A stretch of DNA of 64,000 nucleotides from positions 7,936,001 to 8,000,000 of the forward strand of contig OX359249.1 in NCBI GenBank assembly GCA_947179485.1, read 5' to 3'. The translations under genes were made by a program, and so were the position numbers. Position 1 is the first letter of the stretch; the number at the start of each line of letters is the position of its first letter. Below, piece after piece: positions 1 through 10,451 of the stretch. The notes below the pieces were generated by a model that was given only the letters and a program-made list of their open reading frames with translations, did no database searches and was not told where the DNA came from. This stretch comes from Allacma fusca. Taxonomy: Eukaryota > Arthropoda > Collembola > Symphypleona > Sminthuridae.

Positions 1-237
1 TGTTTGAAAACGTCATGTATTGGCTGACTGAAAACTTGTTTTGTTGTTTGAATTTACTTCACAATTTCACGGATTTTTCAGATATCTAGGCGTTGGATAC
101 AGTATTCAAATATATTTTGAATACTTATTCGAATACAGATATTTCATTTCGATTCAAATATATTTAAAAATACCAATTCCGATAAAAATACCAACAAAAA
201 GGAATGAAATACCGATTCCGATTTGAATGACCAGCCC
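1..237. mobile_element. probable right end of a hAT-like transposon
   Basis: About 70-235 is an array of short A/T-rich motifs (variants of GTATTCGAATA and GATTCCGATATTT) and ends in TGAATGACCAGCCCT. Read on the minus strand, the end is AGGGCTGGTCATTCAAATCGG followed by repeated GGAATCGGTATTT motifs. This is the usual layout of a hAT terminus with subterminal transposase-binding repeats. The other end lies outside the window, so no target duplication can be checked. A simple low-complexity stretch remains possible. Confidence 0.35.
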
Positions 238-665
238 TTTTTATCGCTCGCAATTAAGGGTTTACGTTTAAGGAGAAGGATTCGAAGCAATGTGCACGAC
301 AATTTTTATACACGACAATATCCACCCCCTTGTCTTAGTCAACATTTTATCAGGTGGAAATCAGGTGATGTTCTGACTACAGACAAACAGTCCTTTAGAG
401 ATTTAGGCAGCATGTATGCCTCTAAAAATCATCGATGTGTTGTTCGTTGAACATATTGAAGCTTTGAAATAACGCTTACTGAGCATTCTGTTTTCATTTA
501 CCTTCCATTTTTTGCATAAGGAAAAAAAGCAGTACAAATAAATAAGGAGTTTATCTACGACCCATATTTGATTTAACTGCAAGAAGAAAAGAAGCGCTAG
601 AAAAGCAATGCCACAGTCAAAGTATTAAACACTGTATTTATATACCACACAACAAAGGTATCCGC

Positions 666-1978
666 TAGTGCCCCTCATGGGTACAGGTTTTACCCGGGTA
701 TTTGGGTACAGGTTCAGGTACAGGTAGGTATCAGGTACATACTTCTTGTACCCATCCAATTTGGGTACAGGTCCAGGTTCAGTCGTTAGATACCTGAAAA
801 TTCAGGTTCAGGTTCAGGTATGGGTTCAGGTTCAAAACCCAATATTTTGGATATAAACCCATCAGGTACGGGTACGCACTGGGTAAATACCTGAACCTGA
901 ATGTAAAATACCTGAACTTTCAGGTACTTCACAGTGAATAATAATTTCCAAGTAACTCCTGTAAAGGTATTGTTGAGCTTTTAAAAACTCCTCTGAATTT
1001 TTTACCTTGAAACATTTTGCATTAAAATTTATACGTCAGTAATATAAGTATAACAGTATACAGTAAATATAAGCTCAGTCAGAAAAACTAATTTCACCGT
1101 ATAGGAACACGTGGCTAGTTAGCCAACATTAGCTGGAATAACCAGAGATTTTTTAGCGGTTGCTGGAACTGCTAAAGAACAGATCTAAGATTGAGCGGGC
1201 CTTCACCTGTGGCCCAGATCTTCTGATGCACAAACGCTTATATAAGAGTGAAGTTACGGTAGGAAATGTTTTTGTCTCAAAGCTTGGCTGAAGTTAAAAT
1301 CTGAGGAGTTTGAATCTAAAAAAATGTTTTCCTTTGCGAAACCAATTGCAGGGTGCAAAACAAATTCTTAATCGTCTAATTTCTCGCCATTATTGAACGT
1401 TTAGAATATATTACACTGCATTTGTATTGTTGGATTGAACTTATTCATATCGTAGATTTTGCTATCTATTATCCTTTTCAACCTTTATGTAATGTATACC
1501 TATTGATAATTCCAGTACGTAGTCATGCTTTCGAAGAATAAGTAATAAAAATAAATCTAATCTGATAAATAAATTTATTAAGTCAAAATGTCTTGGTCGC
1601 AGATATTTTAATGTTTTATTTCGTGCAATGTATTTGGTAATCATTTAAATTATTACAATGGAAAATACCCGGGTAGGTTCAGGTACTTTCAAAATATACT
1701 CGGGTACAGGTACTTTTTTGGGTACTTTTTGGGTACCGGTACTTTTTTGGGTACTTTTTGGGTACAGGTACTTTTCAGGTACAGATACTCTTGATTTAGT
1801 TTGAGTACAGGTACACGTTCAAGAGAATTGAACGCAGGTATTCAGGTACAGGTTCAAGAGAATCGAACCCAGGTATTCAGGTACAGGTACGGGTATAGGT
1901 TCAAAAAATACATGTACCCATGATTCAGGTACAGGTACAGGTTCAGGTACAACATTTTTGTACCCATGCGGGGCACTA
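666..1978. mobile_element. non-autonomous hAT-like DNA transposon, 1.3 kb, with 8-bp TSD
   Basis: The left end reads TAGTGCCCCTCATGGGTACA and the right end, on the minus strand, reads TAGTGCCCCGCATGGGTACA: a 20-bp terminal inverted repeat with one mismatch. It is flanked by an 8-bp duplication, GTATCCGC (658-665) and GTGTCCGC (1979-1986), also with one mismatch. An 8-bp duplication is the hAT signature. Inside both ends (about 680-935 and 1665-1960) are dense arrays of GGTACAGGTTC-type motifs in direct and inverted orientation, which resemble the subterminal binding-site arrays of hAT elements. The 700 bp between them has no long open frame and no transposase, so the element would depend on a partner. 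Confidence 0.8.
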
Positions 1979-1986
1979 GTGTCCGC

Positions 1987-2160
1987 CTATCCTACATATA
2001 GGCCTATTTGTAGACTATTTATAGGGTGCGAAGATTTTATTAAAGAGGCTTGTAGGCAAAATAGGGGGCAAGAATATACACTTAAAACCTAGCCTATAAA
2101 ATAGGTAGGCTCAGTCATCATAGAATTGTAGGCATATATGTAGGCTATTGAAGCACATCA
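1987..2160. repeat. degenerate TAGGCTAT-type motif array
   Basis: Immediately to the right of the hAT-like element, motifs such as ATAGGCCTATTTGTAG, CTAGCCTATAAAATAGG and TGTAGGCTATTGAAG recur in both orientations over about 170 bp. The pattern resembles a subterminal array of another transposon, into which the neighbouring element may have inserted. No terminal inverted repeat could be defined. Confidence 0.3.
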
Positions 2161-2527
2161 TTTTCAATTAATGGTATATGGAACTGGTAAAATGGAAATT
2201 AAAAAATAATCCGCGACTGATAATTGCAGATTGTATACCACTGAAATAAATAGTCGCGTTTGAACACAATTCAAATTTCAAACAGGATTTGCTGAGATAT
2301 GCTGTCAGTCAGCACATAGATTTCCGTTGTCATAATAGTTTTATTGTTCAGCTAAGTTTGAAAATGTTTCTTTGTAGTATTTAATTTGTGAAATCTAAAG
2401 TAAGACATCGCTTTTGACCAGCGTTGCAAAATTTGGGCACTATTTATGCATAACATTTATAGTATAATTAAAACTACTACTAAAATTATGTTGGAAACAC
2501 TCTCGTACAATACACCGTACAAGCATT

Positions 2528-3215
2528 AGACTTTGAAAATTCTAAAAATTTCAAATTCTCACCATGTCCATACTTTAATTTCCAAACGCGTACCTATAGA
2601 TCAAAAGTAAGTTCAGATTTGGGTTCCCCGCATCCAACTCTAGCGTGTAAATGTATTTTCAGGTCACTCTGTGACTTTTCCCTAAACAGCTATAGACTTT
2701 GAAAATTCCCGAAATTTCAAATTCTGACCATGTCCATAGTTTAATTTCCAAACGCGTACGTATAGGTCAAAACTAAGTTCAGATTCGGATTCCCCGCATC
2801 AAACTCTAGCGTGTAAATGTATTTTCAGGTCACTCTGTGACTTCTCCCTGACCAGCTATAGACTTTGAAAATTCCCGAAATTTCCAATTCTGACCATGTC
2901 CATAGTTTAATTTCCAAACGCGTACCTATAGGTCAAAACTAAGTTCAGATTCGGATTCCCCGCATCAAACTCTAGCGTGTACATGTATTTTCAGGTCACT
3001 CTGTGACTTTTCCCTGACCAGCTATAGACTTTGAAAATTCCCGAAATTTCAAATTCTCACCATGTCCATAGTTTAATTTCCAAACGAGATGACATAGGTC
3101 AAAACTAAGTTTAGATTCGGATTTCCCGCATCAAACTCTAGCGTGTAATTGTATTTGAAGGTCAATCTGTAGCTTTTACTCCACCAGCTGGAGACTTTGA
3201 GAATTCCCAAATCAT
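2528..3215. repeat. satellite-like tandem array, 166-bp unit, about 4.1 copies
   Basis: Copies begin with AGACTTTGAAAATTC (AGACTTTGAGAATTC in the last) at 2528, 2694, 2860, 3026 and 3192, so the spacing is exactly 166 bp four times. Shared blocks include CCATGTCCATAGTTTAATTT, CCCGCATCAAACTCTAGCGT and TCAGGTCACTCTGTGAC. The middle copies are almost identical; the first and fourth diverge more, and the fifth is cut off after about 24 bp. The unit has the length of a nucleosomal repeat, as many centromeric or dispersed satellites do. Open frames crossing the array look like by-products. Confidence 0.9.
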
Positions 3216-4113
3216 TATTGTAAATGCAAGTTATGTACATATTGTGTGGTGGGTTGGTTACGTGGCGACCTCCGGATACATGCCATCTCCGGATATTTTG
3301 ACGCTTATGTATTTGAAGAGTAGCAAACACTGCACGTAAATACTTTCGAATTTAAATGACCATTAAATGTACATAATAAAGAGGTTTGGAGGGGATAAGG
3401 ATATTTTGGGGAGTTAATATTTTGTTGAGCAAGTGACAGGCTGTGTCTCCCTATATGTGTATATTACAGTCCACACTCGTGTACGAGGAGCCCTGAAAGC
3501 CCGCGGTTTTGACTTTTATAAAGGGGTACTTTTGTAATGAAGGAAATGATCCTTATTGGAAGGAACCATTTGTCCAAATAATTTGATAAATAATAAGTAG
3601 AAGGCATTCTCTTTTGAGGGCGTCTCGGATAGATACGAGTCCACTCTAAATCTTGAGGATTCGCCCGTGTATACTGTGCTGATGGCTTAAACCGATCGTG
3701 CAGTGCTCACGAGCTAGCTTGTTGTGATTTGGGGGTTTGAGTGAGAGCTTGGTTCGGAAACGTTGTCCAATTCTGTAGCTTTTGCCCCATTTTGGTTGTG
3801 GTTGAAGTATATACCTGGAATTGGGTTCATTTTTTTTGTAGTTCAAGGACTATTACTCCAATAGTAGTAATTAGCACCGCATTTCCTGTTTGGAGTACCA
3901 GAGTGGGTGGAGCATTAAAAATATGCAGGCGGTATACGGAAATTTAAATTCTAATTTAATTCCAAATTATGCTAATAATCCAACCAATATACTTAATAGA
4001 ATCCTAGTGCTTGGAATCATTGGCTTCATTTGCTCTAAATGTTTATTATTTTACAATAGTTGGTGTGTATAATTAAATCTGGGCTGAAATTTATTGTAAT
4101 TTGCTATTAATTT
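3216..4113. other. no recognised feature
   Basis: No coding similarity, structured RNA or repeat was recognised. The open frames of 60-85 codons here are uncharacteristic in composition and overlap each other on both strands. The first exon or exons of the MSL3 homologue could lie here or further left, but no chromo-barrel-like peptide was found. Confidence 0.5.
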
Positions 4114-4450
4114 GTAATTGGTTTGAATTGTTGGTTTAATTTGTAATTGGTTTGAATTGTTGGTTTAATTTGTAAAATTGGTCTGAATTGTTGGTTTAAT
4201 TTGTAATTGGTATGAATTGTTGGTTTAATTTGTAATTGGTATGAATTGTTGGTTTAATTTGTAATTATTGATTTGAGTCGTTAGCTTAATTTGTTATTGG
4301 TTTGAGCGTGTTTAATTTGTTATTAATTTGTAATTGGTTTGAGCGTGTTTAATTTGTTATTAATATGTATTTGGTCTGAGCCGTTAGTTTAATTTGTTGT
4401 TAAGTTGTCATTTGGTTTGACGTTAGATTACTTTTTAATTACTTTGTAAT
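4114..4450. repeat. 29-bp minisatellite, TTGGTTTAATTTGTAATTGG family
   Basis: A 29-bp unit (GTAATTGGTTTGAATTG followed by TTGGTTTAATTT) is repeated about seven times with few changes from 4114. It then decays into variants containing TTGAGCGTGTTTAATTTG and TTGAGCCGTTAGTTTAA up to about 4450. It has no coding potential. Confidence 0.85.
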
Positions 4451-5554
4451 TGATTTGAATCAGTTATAATCATTACAGTAATGCTGATTATGTAGTGATT
4501 GATTGGATTTAATTCAATCCAGTTGGAAGTGCGGCAATGAATTTGTGTTTTAACTTTTATTTGGCTTGTATTTTGATTGTGGTGTCATGATGTGGGTTAA
4601 ATTATATTTGAAATTGTTCGTTACGACATTGCTTGTTAGGTGTGAAGCTGTTAAGAATTCACATTTGCCGTCTGGACGGGAATAATTATTGTGGCTACAA
4701 GAGGCAACCTTGTGTCTGATCTGATTCTGTGTCTGAAGAACGTAAATATTGAGAATTTGCTGGGCTGAGTGGGATTTATTTGTATTTGGGAAATTAGTGT
4801 AGAGGTGCTATTTTAGTATTAATTGCTGCTTTGGTGTGTATGGATTGTATTAGGTAATAATAGGAAGAAGTTTCTGTCTGGGACGTGGACAATATGCAGG
4901 ATGCAGGACCTGTTAAGATGTATCCCATATCACGGATAGTTTGGGTATAGACGGTGGTTATTTTGGAAAAGTCGAGAAAAAGTTTGTAGGAGCATTCATT
5001 GGATGTCTGGGTTTAATGACTTGGTTGGCAAAATACAATGCTTAATATGCGGTGATAAAAATGCTATGAAATGCGAATGAAGCCAGTATCTTGCGAGAGC
5101 GGGCGTTCACAGACAGGTCATTTAGAACTTGGTGTTGCTAAATTGCGGGGGTTTGAGCAACTGTGGTTTCACTCGTTGTGATGTATGTGGTTAGAACGTC
5201 GTGAATCATGCAGCAGTAGCTTTCTATACACGGTTATTTAATATTCGAATAATTGATGTAATAAAATGTTGCATGTATACATGAGTTGTTGTTTGGAAGC
5301 ACTCTTTATCTCTGCTGAGTTGACAGTTGTTGAAGTAACTCTGTCGGAGTTTCATATTGATTGGTGAGCCTGGTATTTACAGACACTGTCAGTAAGGCTT
5401 GGCAAATGGGATTCATTTCATCTTGAATCGATTTATTTGCTAATGCAAGAAGATCATGTAGGGTCTTGTTATTCCATATTCAAATGAAGCACAGCTCATG
5501 AGAAGACGAATATCAAAATAAACTCTTCATTTTGTTATTGGCTTGTTTCTTTAG
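4451..5554. other. region upstream of the MSL3 exons, no exon recognised
   Basis: This should be intron or 5' region of the MSL3 homologue. The stretch just before 5555 ends in GGCTTGTTTCTTTAG, a good splice acceptor. No peptide resembling the first half of the chromo-barrel domain was found here in any frame by eye. Confidence 0.5.
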
Positions 5555-7668
5555 GGCTGGAACTCCTCTTGGGATAGGTACGTTGCTGAAGAGTACGTAC
5601 TTAAAGACACTGTGGAAAATAGGGAGCTTCAGCGATTCTTGAATGAAGAAGCACAGCAACTACAGCAGGCGTTGTAAGTAAACATTTGTTTTAAACTATG
5701 GGTTCGTCAAGTTGTCTTTGAGTAGGTGGTGGATTTTTACAGAAAAATTGCTCGGCAGCACAAAAGGTGAATTTTCTTGAATTATTTAGGAAGAAGAAAA
5801 AGAAAAGACCTTTGGCTGAGGCAATTAAAAATATTCGTCAAGACCGGAGAAAATGTATGTCGGCGACAACCCCTGAGCTGGAGTTGGAAGAGAGCAGCAA
5901 GTCAGAGGACTTCAGTGATGAAGATGGAGACGGATTAAATGACAGTTCTGACGAAGATGGCGAGGATGATAAAATAGAAGAAGACGAAGAAGATTTAGAC
6001 TCGAAAGAGTCATTCCCATTAGTGATACCTGAAGATATCAAACGACGTTTGGAAAATGATTTTCATTACGTCACTCAGGAGCATAGAGTAAGTTAGCCCA
6101 GTTTTTTTACGTGTTTGTTTGTTAAAGGTTGAGCTATATATTATGCAGGTACCGGTCAGGGATTAATATATTTCTGTCTTCTAATTCTAGTTGGTACGCA
6201 TTCCTGCCAGTCCTTGTGTTGCCAAAATATTGGAAGACTACGTGAAGTACTTCGGTTTGAGGGAGTTGCTAGACTGGGCAGAAAGGGTTCGGCAAGAAAG
6301 CATAGCTCCCCCTCCTGTGCCAACTGTGGCTGCTGTACCTATTTCGCCTCCTGTTGTTCCCAGCACAAAAGCAAAAGTACCAGCAACTCCAGCAACTGTT
6401 CCGTTAATGGTAAAACCAGAGGAAGCTAAACGTGATGAGCTAAAACTTGTGATCCGAAGAATTAATTTCGTCAAAGAAATAGTTGATGGCTTGCGACTTA
6501 TGTTCGATTTTCTCGTTGAAAGGATTTTAGTGTACAAACAAGAGATAAAACAATTTGTCCGAACCCGAAATTTCAACATGCAGGCTAATCATGATACGTA
6601 AGTTGGTTGAAAGATTTTCGATTTAGGTGTAGTCGCGGATTTTATATTTGCGAATATGATTTAATTTTTTTTGATGTTCAGGCAGAGTCACATTCTGAAT
6701 TCATTGGTGCTGAAGTGTAAGCATGAATTCCAAGAAGACGTTGACACAGATAAAGGTATTTATTAGTTTATTAGAAATCAAGTCTACGTTCCTGAAATAA
6801 TTAATAGGAATGTTATTCTCTATCAAAGGCTTACAAGATAATCATTATCTTTTTTAGACGAACCCCCGCCTACCAAGAGACTAACAAGGACTTCTAAAGC
6901 GCTAAGTAGGAATTCTGATGGAGTGGATGATAGCGCGGAATCTGGATCATCTCCACGTGGAAGATTACTAAGGTATTACGTAAAGCACAGCACTTTCCTG
7001 TGCTTCTCACTAATTCCACTTTCTTCAGAGTTGTTTTTAGTCGTGTATTTGAAATCCATATCCTGTTGGTAAAGGGCATCGTAAAAAACAAGGTTTCTAC
7101 ATGATTGTCCCATTGTTTCAGTAGTTCAGACTCAGCGCCGAGTTCCGGTTGTAAGAAAGAAAAGAGATCTCCCTCTCCGGATTCAAAAAGACGTGCTCGA
7201 GAGTACACGAGAGAGTTGCTCAACTGGAAACTGATTCCAAGTGATGTTTACGAATTGATGCCGCCCAATCCATCTCTTGTGTACGGCATAATTCATCTCA
7301 TGCGATTATTTGGTAATTCGGAGCAAGCGTTTTTTAAGTCCTGCATTATTGTTTGTAAGTAATGCATAATTTATTTAATGGCACATTGATTCTCTGTTTA
7401 TAGTGAAAATGCCGGAAATACTCAGTAAAACTTCGATACCGAGAAGAAGACTCAGGATTCTAGTTCAGCATATCAACCTCTTGCTTTCGTAAGTTGTTAT
7501 TATTTCCATTTCTTTTTTAGTACGTCTCTCCATATGTACGAACGGTAAAATGTATTTCTATATGTCTTCAGTTTCGTTGCTAAACATGATGGAAGTTCGG
7601 ACAAGCGGGTGCTCTACTACCGCAATGTTGAAGAAGAAAAGTTATATGAGCAGCAGTGGGCGAGCTGA
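5555..7668 (+). CDS. msl3: MSL3 (male-specific lethal 3) homologue, 5'-partial
   Basis: Likely subunit of the MSL histone H4K16 acetyltransferase complex, which binds chromatin in the nucleus. Exons read: 5555-5673, 5790-6087, 6191-6597, 6682-6755, 6858-6972, 7122-7312, 7404-7488, 7572-7668. All have GT-AG borders and one continuous frame of 461 codons plus TGA. The first exon starts [19 protein letters not shown], the second half of a chromo-barrel domain; the DTVENRELQ stretch fits MSL3 better than MRG15. A lysine run and an acidic Ser/Asp/Glu stretch follow. The MRG domain starts at [16 protein letters not shown] and continues through [20 protein letters not shown] and [13 protein letters not shown] Pro/Ala linker and a basic, Ser-rich insert split it from the closing half, [18 protein letters not shown] and VKMPEIL...[11 protein letters not shown]. 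Introns are 83-149 bp. The N-terminal exon or exons were not found. Confidence 0.88.
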
Positions 7669-8069
7669 GGGTGGCAGAAATGTAGATACGATCTTCGTTA
7701 CAAAAATTGACCAGATCTTATAGCATTTTTAGCAAATTATAAGATAAATTTGTTTACAATCACAGGAGCAGTTGTAGTTTGTTTTTAAATTAAGCTTATT
7801 GCAGGGAAACTCATAAATGTATGATGTAATCTTTTTGCTTTATTTTAACGCTGAAAATAATTGTTTCCTTGAATCCTCAGAGTAATTTATTGTGTGGTAT
7901 AGATATTATATAACTTGGTATTTTCTTTTGAATATTTTCTGTGAGATCACCATTATTACCGTGCAATCTATCAAATAGCACACTGATGACATAATAATAA
8001 CATAACGATAGGTTTGAATGTCTGTAAGGTACAAATGATGTGATTACAACTTCTGACTTAACGAAGGAA

Positions 8070-8075
8070 AATAAA
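8070..8075 (+). promoter_or_regulatory. candidate polyadenylation signal of the MSL3 gene
   Basis: AATAAA lies about 400 bp after the MSL3 stop codon, in AT-rich DNA with no closer canonical hexamer. The assignment rests on position only. Confidence 0.45.
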
Positions 8076-9329
8076 ACTATTTTGTAACTACCTTTACTAT
8101 ATCATAAATACCTTCCGGGCTCTTTATTGTACCTGCATTTGAAACGCTTCCTTTTAAACTTAGTAATTTATGGATTCGTCATTCAGTATAAGACAAGCTG
8201 AGTAGCCAAATATGTAGTTTTGCTCAGAGGCACACTGAGTATTTTCCATGGAAAAATATCATGTAAAACAAAGCGACAATGCTCTGTTCTACCTTTAAAA
8301 ACCTTGTTGCTATCAATATAAACAAAACACTTGTTCCTTTGAAAGGTATCAATTGATACATGGGTAGCTTAGTTCCAGTGCCAATGCATTCCAAGAAAAA
8401 TATGAACCACTGAGATGGTGAATGGTGACAGGTTGTGAAAAGATCTTCAGCCTTACCTTACATACATATTATACATAAGTATGTGAAGAGCATCTCTTTG
8501 AGCCTCAAGGTTGGGTAGGACGTTTAGGATTAGGTTGGCACCTGTACTACAGCAATACTGTGCAGCTAGACGTTTAGTAAAAAAACGTAGACTAAATCAC
8601 CAAAAAAACTTTTATTATTGTTCTGTGACTCCGTGACTTCAAACTGCATTTGGTCATATCTTCTCTGGGCTTCTTGTATACCTGCTTCTCTCTTTCACGC
8701 TAGACAAACCACGAGTCAGAAGTTACATATACAGTAAGTATATCTATCCAGTAAATTATTTCCCTATAGAACACCCTTCATCTTCCATTTCTCTTGTTCC
8801 TTTCAACGGCTATTCCCCAAAAACCTATTGACTTTTGGTCACAGTCATGTCAAAAACAGAACGTTTTTTCCAAGTGGACCATTCCATAGCTGGTTAAAAT
8901 TGTTCCAGTCTGACTTAGGAATGCTACTTCCGAACAACTTTATATTCACCCTCGCCCGACTTTACAGGTGAACTTCCTTTGTTGTCGATTCCTCAGCAGC
9001 TCCAGGAGATCTTGAAGGTAGGATTCATACCAAGCGTAAATAAATACCGTATTTTTATTTTCTCAATTTTATTTATTGGAACTATCAAAAACAGTGCTAC
9101 GCCTGTGTGTACCGGGTGCCAGTTTGTGTGGAAGCAATTTGGCATAATTAGAGCAGGAAAGAAACGCGCATGAAGAGGTAAGACAAGTTTGCACATAAAA
9201 CCCCATTGTCAATCCCAATACCTTCTCCTCACCTATGTAAATGCTTCATATCTGCTCAATGCACAGAACAAAATATCAATTATACGAATAATAATTATAA
9301 GCAGGACGCGCTATAGTAAAAGTTGTTTA

Positions 9330-9500
9330 CAGTGTATTCTCGCTCTCAGAGACCCTGGTAAAAGAGCCTTGTCTCAATAGGATCAAAATATTCTAGCTCA
9401 CTCCCAGTTTAATCCCGAAATGCTAATTTTACAGGGGCATTCATAATTGTAAGTCTAAATTTTTTCTTTTAGGGTACTCTTTTAAAGAGAGTATATGCTG
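9330..9500. mobile_element. pogo-like MITE copy, TA-flanked (A)
   Basis: It starts CAGTGTATTCTCGCTCTCAG after TA (9328-9329) and ends GAGAGTATATGCTG before TA (9501-9502). Between lie the family blocks TCAAAATATTCTAGCTCACTC and CCCGAAATGCTAATTTTAC. The end is roughly the reverse complement of the start. Confidence 0.6.
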
Positions 9501-9502
9501 TA

Positions 9503-9682
9503 TAGTGTACTCTCGCCACAAGTGACACTTACAAGAGCATTGTCTCTGCAGGGCCAAAAATATTTTAGCACACTCCAGTCCACTTCAATGCTAATATTTC
9601 TCCTTACAAGAGCATTTCACGTTAAGAGTGAAATTTTGCTACTTTTCTGTAGGTATGTGCCCTTATACAGGAAAGTCCACTG
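9503..9682. mobile_element. pogo-like MITE copy (B), abutting copy A
   Basis: It starts TAGTGTACTCTCGCCACAAG directly after the TA that closes copy A. It then has TTACAAGAGCATTGTCTC, GGGCCAAAAATATTTTAGCAC and CTTCAATGCTAATATTTCTC, and ends GTGCCCTTATACAGGAAAG then TCCACTG. This is one of the best-preserved copies and a good guide to the family consensus. Confidence 0.65.
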
Positions 9683-10270
9683 TGGAGCTTCATGAATTTA
9701 CTCCATTTATCATTATAGTTGTTAGCATTGTCCTGGAGTTTGTTTACGTTTGTCAATTCCAGGAATAGTAACTACCTCATGCACATTGTATACGTCTTCA
9801 CCCAAAAATTCTGAGCACGTTTAAAAAAAGCTGATTTTGGTAAACGAGGAAAAGTCTTGGGGAAAATGTACACATTTAAAGTGTGAGTAATGATTGAATT
9901 TTTCTGGGAAGCTGTAGAAGGTACAGGAATTTATGAAGTGGAACTGTCAGTCATCAGATATTTTCTAACGACTACAAAGGCTACATTATGAGCTAGGAGA
10001 TATCATTTACTCTTAATCTCCCGTACTTATGACTCCTTCCACGCAGATATCACTTATACTTTGTATACCCCGTAAATACTTGTGTGTCCTAGTAAGTTCA
10101 GTGCTTGGACTTGTTGAGCTAGGAAAATAAGTATTGTAGAGATTATCTGAGAAAAATTATTAGAATTTTGTCACAAGACAAAAATGAGTCTCATGCATGC
10201 ATTAACAGAACCTCGGAACACTTACTGCATAATATGGAGTATTTACATACCAAATGATATCCCCTATTTA

Positions 10271-10451
10271 CAGTGCAGTCTCCAAATAAGAGCAGCCCTG
10301 ACAGAGGTCCGATTTCCCTCAGATAATTATATTTATTTTTATAAGTACAAAATTATAAATTGTAATAAAGGGAAATTTGTCCAAATAATTTTGAACCTAC
10401 GGAGAATATATCCCTTCTAGTTAGGGCGTCTTTTACTGTGAAAGCACACTG
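10271..10451. mobile_element. pogo-like MITE copy, TA-flanked (C)
   Basis: It starts CAGTGCAGTCTCCAAATAAG after TA (10269-10270) and ends TGTGAAAGCACACTG before TA (10452-10453). Inside is the family block GTCCAAATAATTTTGAAC. Confidence 0.6.

Noticed and set aside
2528-3215. CRISPR-like array
   Set aside because: The units are contiguous 166-bp tandem copies without unique spacers, in an animal genome.
5743-5766. 24-nt coding exon in MSL3
   Set aside because: It would require a 23-nt intron; the simple 116-bp intron keeps the frame. It is kept as a finding, not in the gene model.
5555-7668. MRG15/MORF4L1 instead of MSL3
   Set aside because: The chromo-barrel tail ([20 protein letters not shown]) and the large insert splitting the MRG domain match MSL3 rather than MRG15.
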